A DNA stretch of 64,000 bases from Rhinopithecus roxellana (lineage: Eukaryota; Chordata; Mammalia; Primates; Cercopithecidae), in the NCBI RefSeq assembly GCF_007565055.1, contig NC_044553.1:104011858-104075857 (forward strand), given 5' to 3'. The position numbers and the translations under genes were made by a program. Positions 44,359 to 55,035 of this stretch are shown here, in pieces. The stretch's first letter is position 1. Each line of letters starts with the position of its first letter. Below the pieces are notes generated by a model that saw only the letters and a list, made by a program, of their open reading frames with translations, was not told the DNA's origin and made no database searches.

Positions 44359-44637
44359 ACAGGATCTTGCTCTGTTGCCCAGGCTACTATGCAGTGGCAC
44401 AATAACAGCTTACTGCAGCCTTGACCTCCTGGGCTCAAGTGATCCTCCCACCTCAGCATCCATAGTAGCTGGGACTACAAGTGCACACCACCACACCCAG
44501 CCAATTTTTAAATTTATTTGTAGAGACAGGGTCTTACTGTGTTGCCCAGGCTGGTCTCCACCTCCTAGGCTCAAGTGATCCTCCCACCTCAGCTTCCCAA
44601 AGTACTGAAATTACATGCATGAGCCACCATGTCCGGT
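44359..44637 (-). mobile_element. Alu, minus strand, no T tail
   Basis: From AGGATCTTGCTCTGTTGCCC to CACCATGTCCGGTT. It is the second half of a tail-to-tail inverted Alu pair without spacer. Confidence 0.9.
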
Positions 44638-44775
44638 TCTATTGTGTTTCTTGATAGGAGGGTGTCAGGGATTTCCTGGCTTACAGAAACGATATGAATT
44701 TGCAGAAGAAACTAAAACCGTTAACAAACATTTGAAAAAAGTTAGCCCCATTATTTATTTTCTAAATGCAAATTA
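44638..44775. other. Unassigned sequence leading into L1
   Basis: 'GAAACTAAAACCGTTAACAAACATTTG' may already be L1-like; not certain. Confidence 0.3.
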
Positions 44776-46231
44776 AAACAACATACCCCAGATTTAATGT
44801 AACTTCTATCAAAATCTCTGCTGGCTTCTTTGTAGAAATTGACAAACTCATTCTAAAATTCACATGGAAATTCAAAGGACTAAGAATAGCCAAAACAACC
44901 TAGAAAAGGAACAAAGTTAGAGGACTCACACTTTCTGACTTCAAAACTTGCTACAAAGCTACACTAATCAAGACTGTGTGGTACTGGCATAAAGATAGAA
45001 AAACAGATCAATGGAATAAAATTGAGAGTCCAGAAATAAACCTTCACATTTACAGTGAATTCATTTTTAAGAGGGGTACCAAGACAATTCAAGTAGGGGA
45101 AAAATAGTCTTTTCAACAAATGGTGCCAGGACAACTAGATATCCATATACTAACAAGTGAAGTTGGACTCATACCATGTACAAAAATCAACTCAAAGAGA
45201 AAAAAAAACCTAAATGTAAAACTATAAAACTCTTAGAAAAAAAGATGTAAATCATTGTTACTTTGGATTAGACAATGCGCCCAGGCTGGAGTGCAGTGAC
45301 ACAATCTTGGTTCACTTCAAACTTTGCCTCCCAGGTTCAAGTGATTCTCCTGCCTCAGCCTCCCAAATAGCTGGGATTACAGGTGCCTGCCACCACGTCA
45401 GGTTAATTTTTGTATTTTCAGTAGAGACGGGGTTTCACCATGTTGGCAAGGCTGGTCTTGAACTCCTGACCTCAGGTGATTTACCCACATTGGCCTCCCA
45501 AAGTGCTGGGATTACAGATGTGAGCCACTGTGCCCACCCTAGACAATGGTTTCTTAAGGTACAAAACCAAAAGGACAAGTTACGAAAGAAAAAAAGTAGA
45601 CTGGACATCATCGCAATTAAAAACTTTTGTGCTTCAAAAGTCATCTTCAAGAAAGTGAAGCCAAAAACAGAATGGGAGGAATTTTTTGCAAATATATATC
45701 TGACAAGGACCTAATATCCAAAATGCATAAAGAACTCTTACAATTCAATAATAAAAGAAAATTAATCCAATTTAAAAATATGCAAAGGATCTGAATGGAC
45801 ATTTCTCCACAGAATACACACAAATGGCTAATAAGCATATTAAAAGATGCTCAATATCATTAGCCATCAGAGAAATACAAGTCAAAAATCACTTGCAATA
45901 CCACTTCACACCTATTAGTATGACTATAATAAAAAAGACAGTTAATAACAAGTGCTAGCAAGGATATGGAGGAATTAGATCCTTTATATACTGCTGGTGA
46001 GAATGTAGAATGGTACAGCCCTTTGGAGAAAAAAGTCTGACAGTGTCTCAAAAACCTAATAGAAGAGTTACTATATGAACCGACAATTCTACTCCTACGT
46101 ATATACTAAAGAGAAATAAAAACACACGTCAACACAAAAACAGGCACACAAACGTTTATACAGCAGTATTATTCATTATAGCCAAAAAGCAGGAACAACT
46201 CAACTGATGAATGGATAAATAAAATGCGGTA
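44776..46231 (+). mobile_element. L1M-type LINE, ORF2 C-terminal part, split by an Alu
   Basis: 44776-45279 and 45539-46231 form ORF2 sequence: TCAAAATCTCTGCTGGCTTC, GGAAATTCAAAGGAC, TACAAAGCTACACTAATCAAGAC, GTGTGGTACTGGCATAAAGATAG, then GGACATCATCGCAATTAAAAAC, GACAAGGACCTAATATCC, ATACTGCTGGTGAGAATG. The frame is broken many times. Confidence 0.88.
45280..45538 (-). mobile_element. Alu lacking its tail, inside L1
   Basis: Begins abruptly at CGCCCAGGCTGGAGTGCAGTG, with no T tail or GAGACGG start, and ends TGTGCCCACCCT. AGACAATG flanks both sides (about 45271 and 45541). Confidence 0.88.
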
Positions 46232-46452
46232 TACCAGCCTGGACAACATAGTGAGACCTCATCTTTACTAAAAATAAAAAAATTAGAAAGGTGTGATGGC
46301 ACATGCCTCTGGTCCCAGCTACTCGAGGGGCTGAGGCGGGAGGATTGCTTGAGCCCAGGAGGTTGAGAATGCAGTGGGCTGTGATCATGCCACTCTACTC
46401 CAGCTTGGGCAACAGAACAAGACCTTGTCAAAAAAAAAAAAAAAAAAAAAAC
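46232..46452 (+). mobile_element. 5'-truncated Alu, plus strand
   Basis: Starts at ACCAGCCTGGACAACATAG and ends in a poly(A) at about 46431-46451. Confidence 0.87.
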
Positions 46453-46559
46453 CCAGAAAAGAAAAAGACAAAAACAAATAAAATGACACACACGCACATA
46501 CAATTTATATATTTTCTCAATTTTATGGGAAGAAGTTGAATGAGAGTGAAAATACATCA

Positions 46560-46660
46560 AAATGTTAAAACTCTCTCCATATATACATACACATACATAT
46601 ATACACATACATACACATGTATATCATATATATATACACACACACATATATATATTTAGA
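46560..46660. repeat. AT-rich (ATAC)/(TA)/(CA) run
   Basis: Interrupted ATACATAC, TATATA and CACACA units over about 100 bp. Confidence 0.85.
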
Positions 46661-46674
46661 GCTAGATTCTTACG

Positions 46675-46932
46675 GTTGGGTGTGGTGGCTCACCACTGTA
46701 ATCCCAGCACTTTGGGAGGCCAAGGCGGGTGGATCATTTGAGGTCAGGAGTTCAAGACCAGGCTGGCCAACATGGTGAAACCCCGTCTCTACTAAAAATA
46801 CAAAAATTAGCCAGGCGTGGTGGCGGGCACCTATAATCCAAACTACTCAGGAGGCGGAGGTTGTGGTGAGCTGAGATCACATTACCGCATTCTAGTCTGG
46901 GCAACAGAGTGAGACCCTGTCCCCCCAAGAAA
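46675..46932 (+). mobile_element. Alu, plus strand, internal deletion
   Basis: From GGTTGGGTGTGGTGGCTCACC. ACTACTCAGGAGG joins to CGGAGGTTGTGGTG, so the usual CTGAGGCAGGAGAATCGC part is lost. Ends at an A-rich tail. Confidence 0.87.
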
Positions 46933-46941
46933 AAAAAAAAA

Positions 46942-47214
46942 GAGAGATAGAGTCTTACTCTGTCACCAGGGCTGGAGTGCAGTGGTGAAATAATTGCTCA
47001 ATCATAGCTCACTGAAACCTCGAATTCCTGGGCTCAAGCAATCCTCCCGCCTCCAAGCTGATCAAACAGCTAAGACTATAGGCACACACCACCATTCCTA
47101 GATAATTTTTAATTTTTTTTTTTTAGAGTCCGGGTCACTTTGTTGCTCAGGCTGGTTTCAAACTAGCAGCCTCAAGTGATCCTCCTGCAGTGCTGGGAGC
47201 CACCATATCTGACA
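46942..47214 (-). mobile_element. Alu, minus strand
   Basis: Old, diverged: GAGATAGAGTCTTACTCTGTCACC to GAGCCACCATATCTGAC. It abuts the preceding plus-strand Alu within about 10 bp. Confidence 0.82.
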
Positions 47215-47485
47215 AAACTGTCTATTTGCCTGGTAGAATTACGTGTATTTTTTTTTTCTTTGAAACTTAATTAAAGTGTCAGTAACATCAGGAATTGGTT
47301 TATACCACCTCATCTAAATAAAGTAAGGAATTAGACACTATTTCTCAAAAGTTGGGAGTCTGAAGACACAAAATTAAGCTGAGATTCTACCCTTTTCAGT
47401 TCCTTTCAGGAAGATGCTAAAGTACTGAGAAATAACCACAGCACCCTCTTTTGGAAGAAATGCATTGTTCTTCAGAGGCAACCTG
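47215..47485. other. Unassigned sequence
   Basis: No feature recognised. Confidence 0.35.
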
Positions 47486-47489
47486 CTTG

Positions 47490-47690
47490 AATCATTAAGT
47501 TTTTAGAGCTGAAAGAATCTTTAGAGATTATTAAATCTGGTCTCCTCATTATCTCCTTATAAACAAGGAAACTGGGGTTCGAATAGAAGAGACCACCCAA
47601 GATCATAAAAGGAAGTAGCAACAGAGCTGAAAATAAAGCCCCACATCAAATCCTAACCAGAGCTTATTTTTCTGATCCTGCAATTCTTTA
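47490..47690 (-). mobile_element. MIR-type SINE, minus strand
   Basis: 'GAGCTGAAAGAATCTTTAGAGATTATTAAATCTGG', 'ACAAGGAAACTGGGGTTCGAATAGAAG', 'AAGATCATAAAAGGAAGTAGCAACAGAGC' matches the reverse of MIR-group elements. Confidence 0.65.
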
Positions 47691-47785
47691 CTCAATAAAT
47701 ATTTCAAGGTTAAAAAAAAAAATGCTTTCCCAATCCTCAGAAAGTCTGAAGGTCTATACTCAAAAGGCACTCAAGACACTCACCT

Positions 47786-48044
47786 TTGTTTTGTTTTGAG
47801 ATGGGAGTCTTGCTCTGTCGCCCAGGCTGGAGTGCAGTGGAACGATCTCAGCTCACTGAAACTTCCATCTCCCAGGTGGGATTACAGGTGTGCACCACCA
47901 CACCCAGATAATTTTTGTATTTTTAGTAGAGACTGGGTTTCACCATGTTGGCCAGGCCGGTCTCGAACTCCTGTCCTCAGATGATCCACCCGCTTCAGCC
48001 TCACAAAGTGTTGGGATTATAGGCATGAGCCACCACGCCCGGCC
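47786..48044 (-). mobile_element. Alu, minus strand, internally deleted
   Basis: From TTTTGTTTTGAGATGGGAGTC to CACGCCCGGCC, with the left-right junction shortened at CCATCTCCCAGGTGGGATTACAGG. Target duplication CTTTGTTTTG at 47784-47793 and 48049-48058. Confidence 0.9.
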
Positions 48045-48049
48045 CCAGC

Positions 48050-48095
48050 TTTGTTTTGGGGTGCCAGGAACCACACCCATGTAAGATGGAGAAAA
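48050..48095 (+). mobile_element. Short Tigger1 fragment
   Basis: 'TTGTTTTGGGGTGCCAGGAACCACACCC..TAAGATGGAGAA' matches 48893-48935 inside the nearby Tigger1 with few changes. Confidence 0.7.
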
Positions 48096-48660
48096 GTTTT
48101 ATTTTAGAAAAACATGTCCATTCTTGCCCTGTTGCTTGACAAGTCAGAGTAATAAAGAATTTATAAAACCACACAACTTCTGCATTTGTCTATTAATAAT
48201 ATATCCTTTTAAGATGCAACAGAAGATAAGCATAAAAATCATTCCATTTAACTTCAGAAAACAAAATCATAATGAGAATATACTCAATATTTGTTTGGGG
48301 CTTCTGACCATATAATTGACCTAATGTACTGGGATATTATTCTAAACTCCTACAGTTTCATTATTTAGGCTGGTTTACAAATAGCTATTCATAAAAAATA
48401 CTACACAACTCTTCTTCAAAAATAATATAGGGCTTGTCATATCAGCTTTTCTCATTCTCCTGCTCCTAGATCTGAGAAGTACCCTTGCTTCCCAGACAGT
48501 ATTCTTTGAAAGAACATGCTGTTTTCCTCTTATTTGAAGGATGACTCACTAAAATAAACAAATAAACATTCTGACAAGTGATGAATAAAGAATGTGTGGC
48601 TTTTATCATCATCACCATTAACAGTCTTTAAAGTGTACTAAGCAGATGCGCAGGGAATAT
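48096..48660. other. Unassigned sequence
   Basis: AT-rich; nothing recognised. Confidence 0.35.
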
Positions 48661-48664
48661 GATA

Positions 48665-51155
48665 CAGGTACACATTATTTTACTGCATATTACTTTACAG
48701 ATATTCATTTTTTACAAATTGAAGATTGGTGGCAGCCCTGTGTTTAGCAAGTCCATCAGCACCATTTTTCCAACAGCATGGGCTCACTTCTTGTCTTTAT
48801 GTCACATTTTGGTAATTCTCATAATATTTCCAATTTTTCATTATTATTATATCTGTCATAGTGATCTGTGATCTTTGATGTTACTACTGTAATTGTTTTG
48901 GGGTGCCATGAACCACACTCACATAAGATGGAGAACCTAATCAATAAATGTTGTGTGTGTTCTGACTGCCCCACCCATCAGCTGTTCTTCCATCTCTTTC
49001 CCTCTCTTCCCCCTTTCCCGAGACACAATATATAAAAATCAGGCCAATTAACCCTGTGATGACCACTAAGTGTTCAAAAGCGAAAGGAAGGTTGCACATT
49101 TCCTACCTTAAATAAAAATCTAGAGATGATTAGTGAGGAGGGTATGTTGAAAGCCAAGATAGGTTAAAAGCTAGGCCTTTTGTGCCAGTTACCCAAGTTG
49201 TGAACGCAAAGAAAAAGGGTTTTTCCTTTTTTTTTTTAAAGGAGACAGGATCTCACTCTGCAGACTGGAGTGCAGTTGTACAATCATAGCTCACTGCAGC
49301 CTTCAGCTCCTGGGCTCAAGTGATCCTCCCATCAGCTATCCAAGCTAGGACAACAGGAATGAGCCACCATGCCCAACCAGGAAAAGCTCTTGAAGGAAAT
49401 TTAAAGTGTTACGCCAGTGAACACACAAATGATAAAGAAAGCAAAACAGCCTATTGCTGAGATGAAGTTTTTGTGGCCTAGGTAGAAGATAAAACCAGCC
49501 ACAACATGCCCTTACACCAAAACGTAATCCAGAGCAAGGCCCTAAACTCTCTTCAATTCTATGAAGGCTGAGAGAGGCAAGAAAGCTGCAGAAGAAAAGC
49601 AGGAAGTTGGCAGAGGTTGGCTCATGAGGTTTACAGAAAGTAGTCATCTCCATGACATAAAAGTGTAAGATGAAGTAGCAAGTGCTGATGGAGAAGCTGT
49701 AGTGAGTTATTCCAAAGACCTAGCTAAGATCATTGATAAAGGTGGCTATGCTAAACAACGGATTGGCAGTGGAGACAAAAACGCCTTCTATTAGAAGATG
49801 CCATCTAGGACTTTCATAACTAGAAAAGTCAATGCCTGGCTTCAAAGCCTCAAAGGACAGGCTGACTCTCTTGTAAGGGCTAATGTAGCTGTTGTCTTTA
49901 AGTCGAAGCCAACGCTCATTCACCATTCCAAAAATCCTAGGGCCCTTAAGAATTAAGCTAAATCTACCCTGCCTGTGCTTTACCAATGGAACAACAAGCC
50001 TGGATGACGGCACATCTGTTTCCAGCATGATTTACTGAGTATTTTAAGCCCAGAAAACGAGCTCAGAAAGAGATTCCTTTCAAAATATTACTGCTCATTG
50101 ACAATGCACCTAGTCACCCAAGAGCTCTTATACAAGGAGATGAATGCTGTTTTCATGCCTGTGAACACAACATGCTTTCTGAAGCCTATAGCTCAAGGAA
50201 TAATTTACACTTTCAAGTCTTATTATTTCAGAAATACATTTCATAAGGCTATAGCTGCCATAGTGATTCCTCTGATGGATCCAAGAAAAATCAATTGAAA
50301 ACTTTCTGGAAAAGAGTCACCATTCTACATGCCACCAAGAACATTCATGATTCATGGGAGGAGGTCAAAACACCAACAGTAACAGGAGTTTGGAAGGTGT
50401 GGATTCCAATGCTCATGGGTGACTTGGTGGGATTCAAAAATTCAGTGGAGGAAGTCGCTGCAGATGTGGAAACAGCAAGAGAACCTGAATTAGAAGGGGA
50501 GCCTAAAGATGGGACTAAATTGCTGCAACCTCTTAATAAAACTTGAACCTATGAGGAGTTGCTTGTTATGGAGAAACAAAGAAAATGGTTTCTTGAGACA
50601 GAATCAAAATCTGCTCCTGAGGAAGATGCTGTGGACATTGTTGAAATGATAACAAAGGATAAGGAATATTCCATAAGTTTAATTGATACAGCAAGTGGCA
50701 GGGTTTAAGAGGATTGACTCTAACTTTCAAAGAAGTCCTACTGTGGGTAAAATGCTATCAAACAGCATTGTATGCTACAGAGAAATATTTTGTGAAAGGA
50801 AGAGTCAATCGATGGAGGAAACTTCATTGTTATCTTTAAGAAATCGCCACAGCCACCCCAACTGTCAGCAACAACCACCCTGATCAGCAGCCATCAACAT
50901 TGAGGCCAAGACCCTCCAAGAAAAAAATATTAGGATGCCCTGATGGTTCAGATGATTTTAGCATTTTTTAGCTATAAAGTATTTTAAAATTTAGGTATGT
51001 GCATTATTTTTAGACATAATGTTATTGCATACATAATAGACTACAGTATAGTATAAACATAACTTTTACATACACTGGGAAACCAAAAAACTTGTGCGAC
51101 TCTTTTTATTGCAGTGGTTTGGAACCAAACTTGCAATATCTCTGCAGTATACCTG
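48665..51155 (+). mobile_element. Near full-length Tigger1 DNA transposon (inactive)
   Basis: A pogo/Tc1-mariner superfamily element of about 2.5 kb including one inserted Alu monomer. It starts CAGGTACAC and ends GTATACCTG, matching the Tigger1 terminal repeats, with TA target duplications at 48663-48664 and 51156-51157. The transposase region follows the family closely. The DNAP motif (second catalytic Asp, about 50087-50125, LLIDNAP) is visible, and the first-Asp region near 49775 is degraded with an in-frame TAG at 49792-49794. Other breaks include small deletions around 49400-50080 and 50280-50550. Coding capacity is lost. Confidence 0.93.
49219..49377 (-). mobile_element. Alu left monomer inside Tigger1
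   Basis: T-rich start, GGAGACAGGATCTCACTCTG, ending CACCATGCCCAACC; one monomer only. The Tigger1 text resumes at GGAAAAGCTCTTGAAGG. Confidence 0.85.
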
Positions 51156-51204
51156 TACTTCTTCTTGGCTGATAGTTATCTGTCTATTGATGAATTTGTA
51201 AAAA

Positions 51205-51440
51205 CAAGGATCATTCATTCTTCTGCAAATATTTACTGAGCAGCCATTATATGCAAGGCATGGTTTTAGGTGCTGGGAATATAGCAGTAAATGAAAGAGG
51301 CCAGGTCTCTGCTCTCATGGAACTTACATGCTTTGAAAGCGGGAAGCTGTCAGTAAACAAAAACAAATAAATAAGATGTTTGAGAAGTGCTGAGAAGACA
51401 ATAAAACAGATAATATATGAAAAACTTTAAAAATATGTCT
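51205..51440 (-). mobile_element. L2 LINE 3' end, antisense
   Basis: 'ATTCATTCTTCTGCAAATATTTACTGAGCAGCC..TATGCAAGGCATGG', 'GCTGGGAATATAGCAGTAAATG', 'CTGCTCTCATGGAACTTACATGC' is the reverse complement of the L2 terminus. Confidence 0.82.
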
Positions 51441-51586
51441 GTAGTGTTACCCACTAAAAAATGTTCACCAGTTCCACTATGGTACCTAAGCCAATCCTAT
51501 ATATGTATATCACTGTTCATTATGATGTAATAGGATATGAGCATGAGGCCTATAGTAATTTGCTTTACTAAAGAAAACTGTTTTGA

Positions 51587-51898
51587 CCAGGCGTGGTGGC
51601 TCACACCTATAATCTTAACACTTTGGGAGGCTGAGCTGGAAGGATCACTTGAGCCCAGCAGTTCAAGACCAGCCTGGGCAACATAGTAAGACCCTGTGTC
51701 TCTACAAAAAGATAATTTTTAAAAAATTAGCCAGATATGGTAGCATGCACCTGTAGTCTCAGCTACTTGGGAAGCTGAGGTGGGAGGATAGCTTGAGTCT
51801 GGGAGATCAGGGCAGCAGTGAGCCATTTCATGCTACTGCACTCCAGCCTAGGAAACAGACGAGGACCTTGTCTTGAAAAAAAAAAAAAAAGCAAAAGA
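51587..51898 (+). mobile_element. Alu (AluJ-like), plus strand
   Basis: Full dimer, diverged; A tail continues as AAAAGCAAAAGAAAAGAAAAAG. AAGAAAACT flanks both sides. Confidence 0.9.
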
Positions 51899-52786
51899 AA
51901 AGAAAAAGAAAACTTTTCCAGAAGCCCAGCAGGCATATCTTAGTATTCTAGATATCTCAATTAATTTATTTATCTAGTATCTAAATTAGGGTGACTTAGG
52001 TATTTCTAGCTAGTCACATGCATTGATTTTCAAGATAACGGATACTTATCAACATGAGCCTCTTCCTGCAAAATTCTGCCACTGTCAGAATACTAGCTAT
52101 TCTTGCCACTCCTGCTGACTTCCCTGTATAAGTCTTTTTCTATGGGCTGAATAAAACTCACAACTGCAAACTAAAAGTTAAAAACAAAAACAACCAAGAT
52201 ATATCTGAAGTCAGATATATTTTATGTGAATTTTTACCTCATTCATTTTCTGGATGAAATATAATTCAAAGCAGAGAATAAGATTAAACGTATTCATGAT
52301 CCAAAATTAACCATTTTGTTAGTGTGAAAGGAAGAATATAGATGCTTTTGACAAGTAATTATTGGGGACTGAGTTTGCACTTTATAGGTAGGATTATTTT
52401 TCCAGTAACTCAGCCAAGGTCTTTCTTCTAGTCAAATAAAATAAAAACTTCAATTCATAATACTTAACTAAGTTCTTTTTTTCCATTTGTGAGTATGTGT
52501 GCAGTTTTTGTGCATTTTAATGACCACCACAATTAGGATACAAAACAATTCTACTGTTAATTTTAATTTTTACAATTCTGTGTGCTGATTAATAATTTAA
52601 CACTAGCATGTGTTTTTTATTTTTATAAGAGAAATTTAAAGATCTTATCTCATTTAGAGAGAGTGCTCTAGCGAAAATAAGAGAAGATATATTAGTGGTG
52701 TATGAAACTAGAGGAAGGATGGAAGACAAGTAATAAAATAACTCAACGTTGCTAGAGGGAATGTAATTCAACTGAGCATATATGTC
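51899..52786. other. Unassigned AT-rich sequence
   Basis: No gene, RNA or named repeat recognised. Confidence 0.4.
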
Positions 52787-52800
52787 AAGAAATCAAGAGA

Positions 52801-53083
52801 GGCTGGGCATGGTGGCTCACGCCTGTAATCCCAGCACTTGGGGAGGCCAAGGAGGGTGGATCACTTGAGGTCAGGAGTTCCAGAGCAGCCTGGCCAACCT
52901 GGTGAAACTCCATCTCTACCAAAAAAGCAAAAATTAGCCAGCTGTGGTGGCATGGCCTGTAATCCCAGCTACTTGGGAGGCTGAGGTAGGAGAATCGCTT
53001 GAACCTGGGAGGCAGAGGTTGCAGCCACTGCATTCCAGCCTGGGCAACAGAGACCCTGCCTCAAAAAACAAAACAAAACAAAA
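52801..53083 (+). mobile_element. Alu, plus strand, small deletion
   Basis: Dimer with 14-bp target duplication AAGAAATCAAGAGA (52787-52800, 53084-53097). GAGGTTGCAG joins to CCACTGCATTCC, so the AGTGAGCCGAGATCG stretch is missing. Confidence 0.93.
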
Positions 53084-53317
53084 AAGAAATCAAGAGAGAT
53101 GAATAAAGGAAAAAAAAATCCTACGAAGTTTCTGACAAGGAAACTAAAATTAAAACTGACCTTAACATGAAACAGTATAATTAGGGCTTGCTGTGATGAA
53201 CATCACTACTTCTTTTGCATTTAATAGGAAATTTGGCTGCTAACTCAGTATATACAGACTATGGAAATTTATGAGGAGGAATGTACTCCTATGTCTGAAG
53301 GTCTAGAACTGCTGTCC

Positions 53318-53440
53318 AACATGGAAGCCACTAGCTACATATTACTACCATTGAGCTCTTGAAGTACAGCTAATTAGAATTCAGATGTACTGGATTTGTA
53401 TAAAAGTTACTATAAAAAAGATGGTAAAGTATTTCATTAA
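53318..53440 (+). mobile_element. MER5A remnant, part 1
   Basis: 'CTGCTGTCCAACATGGAAGCCACTAGC' and 'TTGAGCTCTTGAAGTACAGCTAATTAGAATTC' match MER5A. The element continues at 54322 and 54613 after Alu insertions. Confidence 0.75.
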
Positions 53441-53442
53441 TA

Positions 53443-54004
53443 ACTTTTTTTTTTGAGGCAGTCTCACTCTGTCACCCAGGCTGGGGTTCAGTGGCGTAAC
53501 CTTTGCCTTCTGGGTTCAAGTGAGCACGTCTGACTGATTTTTGTATTTTTATTTTTATTATTATTTATTTTATTTTTATTTTTTGAGACAGAGTCTCACT
53601 CCGTCACTCAGGCTGGAGTGCAGTGGTGCAATCTTGGCTCACTGCAACCTCTGCCTCTCAAGTTCAAGCAATTCTCCTACCTCAGACTCCTGAGTAGCTG
53701 GGATTACAGATGGGCCACCAGGACCGGCTAATTTTTATATTTTTAGTAGAGACAAGGTTTCATTCACCATGTTGGCCAGGCTGGTCTTGAACTCCTGACT
53801 TCAGGTGATCCACCCACCTCAGCCTCCCAAAGTGCTGGGATTACAGGTGTGAGCCACCATGCTCGGCCTAATTTTTGTATTTTTAGTAGAAATGGGTTTT
53901 CTCCATGTTGGCCTGGCTGGTCTCGAACTCCTGACCTCAAGTGATCTGCCTGCCTCGGCCTCCCAAAGTGCAGGGATTACAGGCGTAAGCCACCATGTCC
54001 AGCT
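53443..54004 (-). mobile_element. Outer Alu, minus strand, split by another Alu
   Basis: 53443-53545 and 53868-54004 form one partly deleted Alu. ATTTTTGTATTTTTA is duplicated at the junctions. ATTAATAA sits on both outer sides. Confidence 0.85.
53546..53867 (-). mobile_element. Inner Alu, minus strand, TTTTA-rich tail
   Basis: Full dimer nested in the outer Alu, tail (TTTTA/TTA)n at 53548-53583, ending CATGCTCGGCC. Confidence 0.9.
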
Positions 54005-54019
54005 ATTAATAATTTTTTT

Positions 54020-54320
54020 GGCCGGGCGCGGTGGCTCAAGCCTGTAATCCCAGCACTTTGGGAGGCTGAGACGGGCGGATCACGAGGTCAGGAGATCGAG
54101 ACCATCCTAGCTAACACAGTGAAACCCCGTCTCTACTAAAAAAAACACAAAAAACTAGCCGGGCGAGGTGGCGGGCGCCTGTAGTCCCAGCTACTCGGGA
54201 GGCTGAAGCAGGAGAATGGCATGAACCTGGGAGGCGGAGCTTGCAATGAGCTGAGATCCGGCCACTGCACTCCAGCCTGGGCGACAGAGCGAGACTCTGT
54301 CTCAAAAAAAAAAAAAAAAA
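54020..54320 (+). mobile_element. AluY, Old World monkey type
   Basis: Full length with ACTAGCCGGGCGAGGTGGCGGG and GATCCGGCCACTGC, 16-A tail. Confidence 0.93.
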
Positions 54321-54321
54321 T

Positions 54322-54482
54322 TTTTAAGTTACATGTTGAAATGATAACATTTTGGATGTGCTGAGTTAAATAAAATTTAAAACTATTTGACCTATTAATT
54401 TTAACTTTTTAAATGTGGCTACTAGAACATTTAAAATTACATTATATGTCTGTCTTTATAATTTTTAGAAATTATTATTATT
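54322..54482 (+). mobile_element. MER5A remnant, part 2
   Basis: 'TACATGTTGAAATGATAACATTTTGGATGTGCTGAG' and 'TTTAACTTTTTAAATGTGGCTACTAGAACATTTAAAATTAC' are MER5A. Confidence 0.75.
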
Positions 54483-54612
54483 TTCAGAGATGGGGCCTCA
54501 CTAAAATAATAGTCTGCCCCATCAGTCCTTGAACTCCTGGGCTCAAGGGATTCTCCTGTGTCAGCCCCAGGAGTAGCTGGGACTACAAGTGCTCACCACC
54601 ATGCCCAGCTAA
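54483..54612 (-). mobile_element. Alu monomer, minus strand
   Basis: 'TTTCAGAGATGGGGCCTCACTA' to 'CACCACCATGCCCAGCT'; a single diverged monomer inserted in MER5A, or a truncated AluJ. Confidence 0.72.
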
Positions 54613-54665
54613 AACCACATTATATTTCTTTTGGTGCTAATCTAGAATGTCACTGGTCAACTCTA
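54613..54665 (+). mobile_element. MER5A remnant, part 3
   Basis: 'AACCACATTATATTTCTTTTGG' resumes the MER5A text after the monomer. Confidence 0.6.
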
Positions 54666-54849
54666 TGAAAACCACTTTGCACAGGCTGACAGCACAGTAC
54701 TAATAAGGCCAGTGATATGAGTTACATCTTACATAAGTCAGTAAGAAGATGTAATTGTGCCTACATACTTGAGCTCAGTGAATTTTAGCAGAAAAATGAA
54801 ACTCATCAAAAGAGAAATAGGTATAGATATAGACCTCTTCAATATGCTA

Positions 54850-55035
54850 TGAAATGCATTTAAAAACCCACATGGATTAATGAATGGAGGGATAGATACC
54901 CAAGAAAGCAAGTACAATAAAATGTTAATAGTGTAATCTAAGGAGACAGCTGTGTTAAGTGTTCACTATAACATATTCTTTAAATTTTGTTGTATTTTTG
55001 AACATTTTATAAATAAAATGCTGATAAAAAGGGAA
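54850..55035 (+). mobile_element. L1M-type LINE 3' end
   Basis: 'AGCAAGTACAATAAAATGTTAATAGTGTAATCTAAGG', 'GTTCACTATAACATATTCTTTAAATTTTG', 'AACATTTTATAAATAAAATGCTG' is an L1M 3' UTR end. Confidence 0.65.

Noticed and set aside
50098..50883. Plus-strand frames of 66-83 codons
   Set aside because: Fragments of broken Tigger1 transposase, not separate genes.
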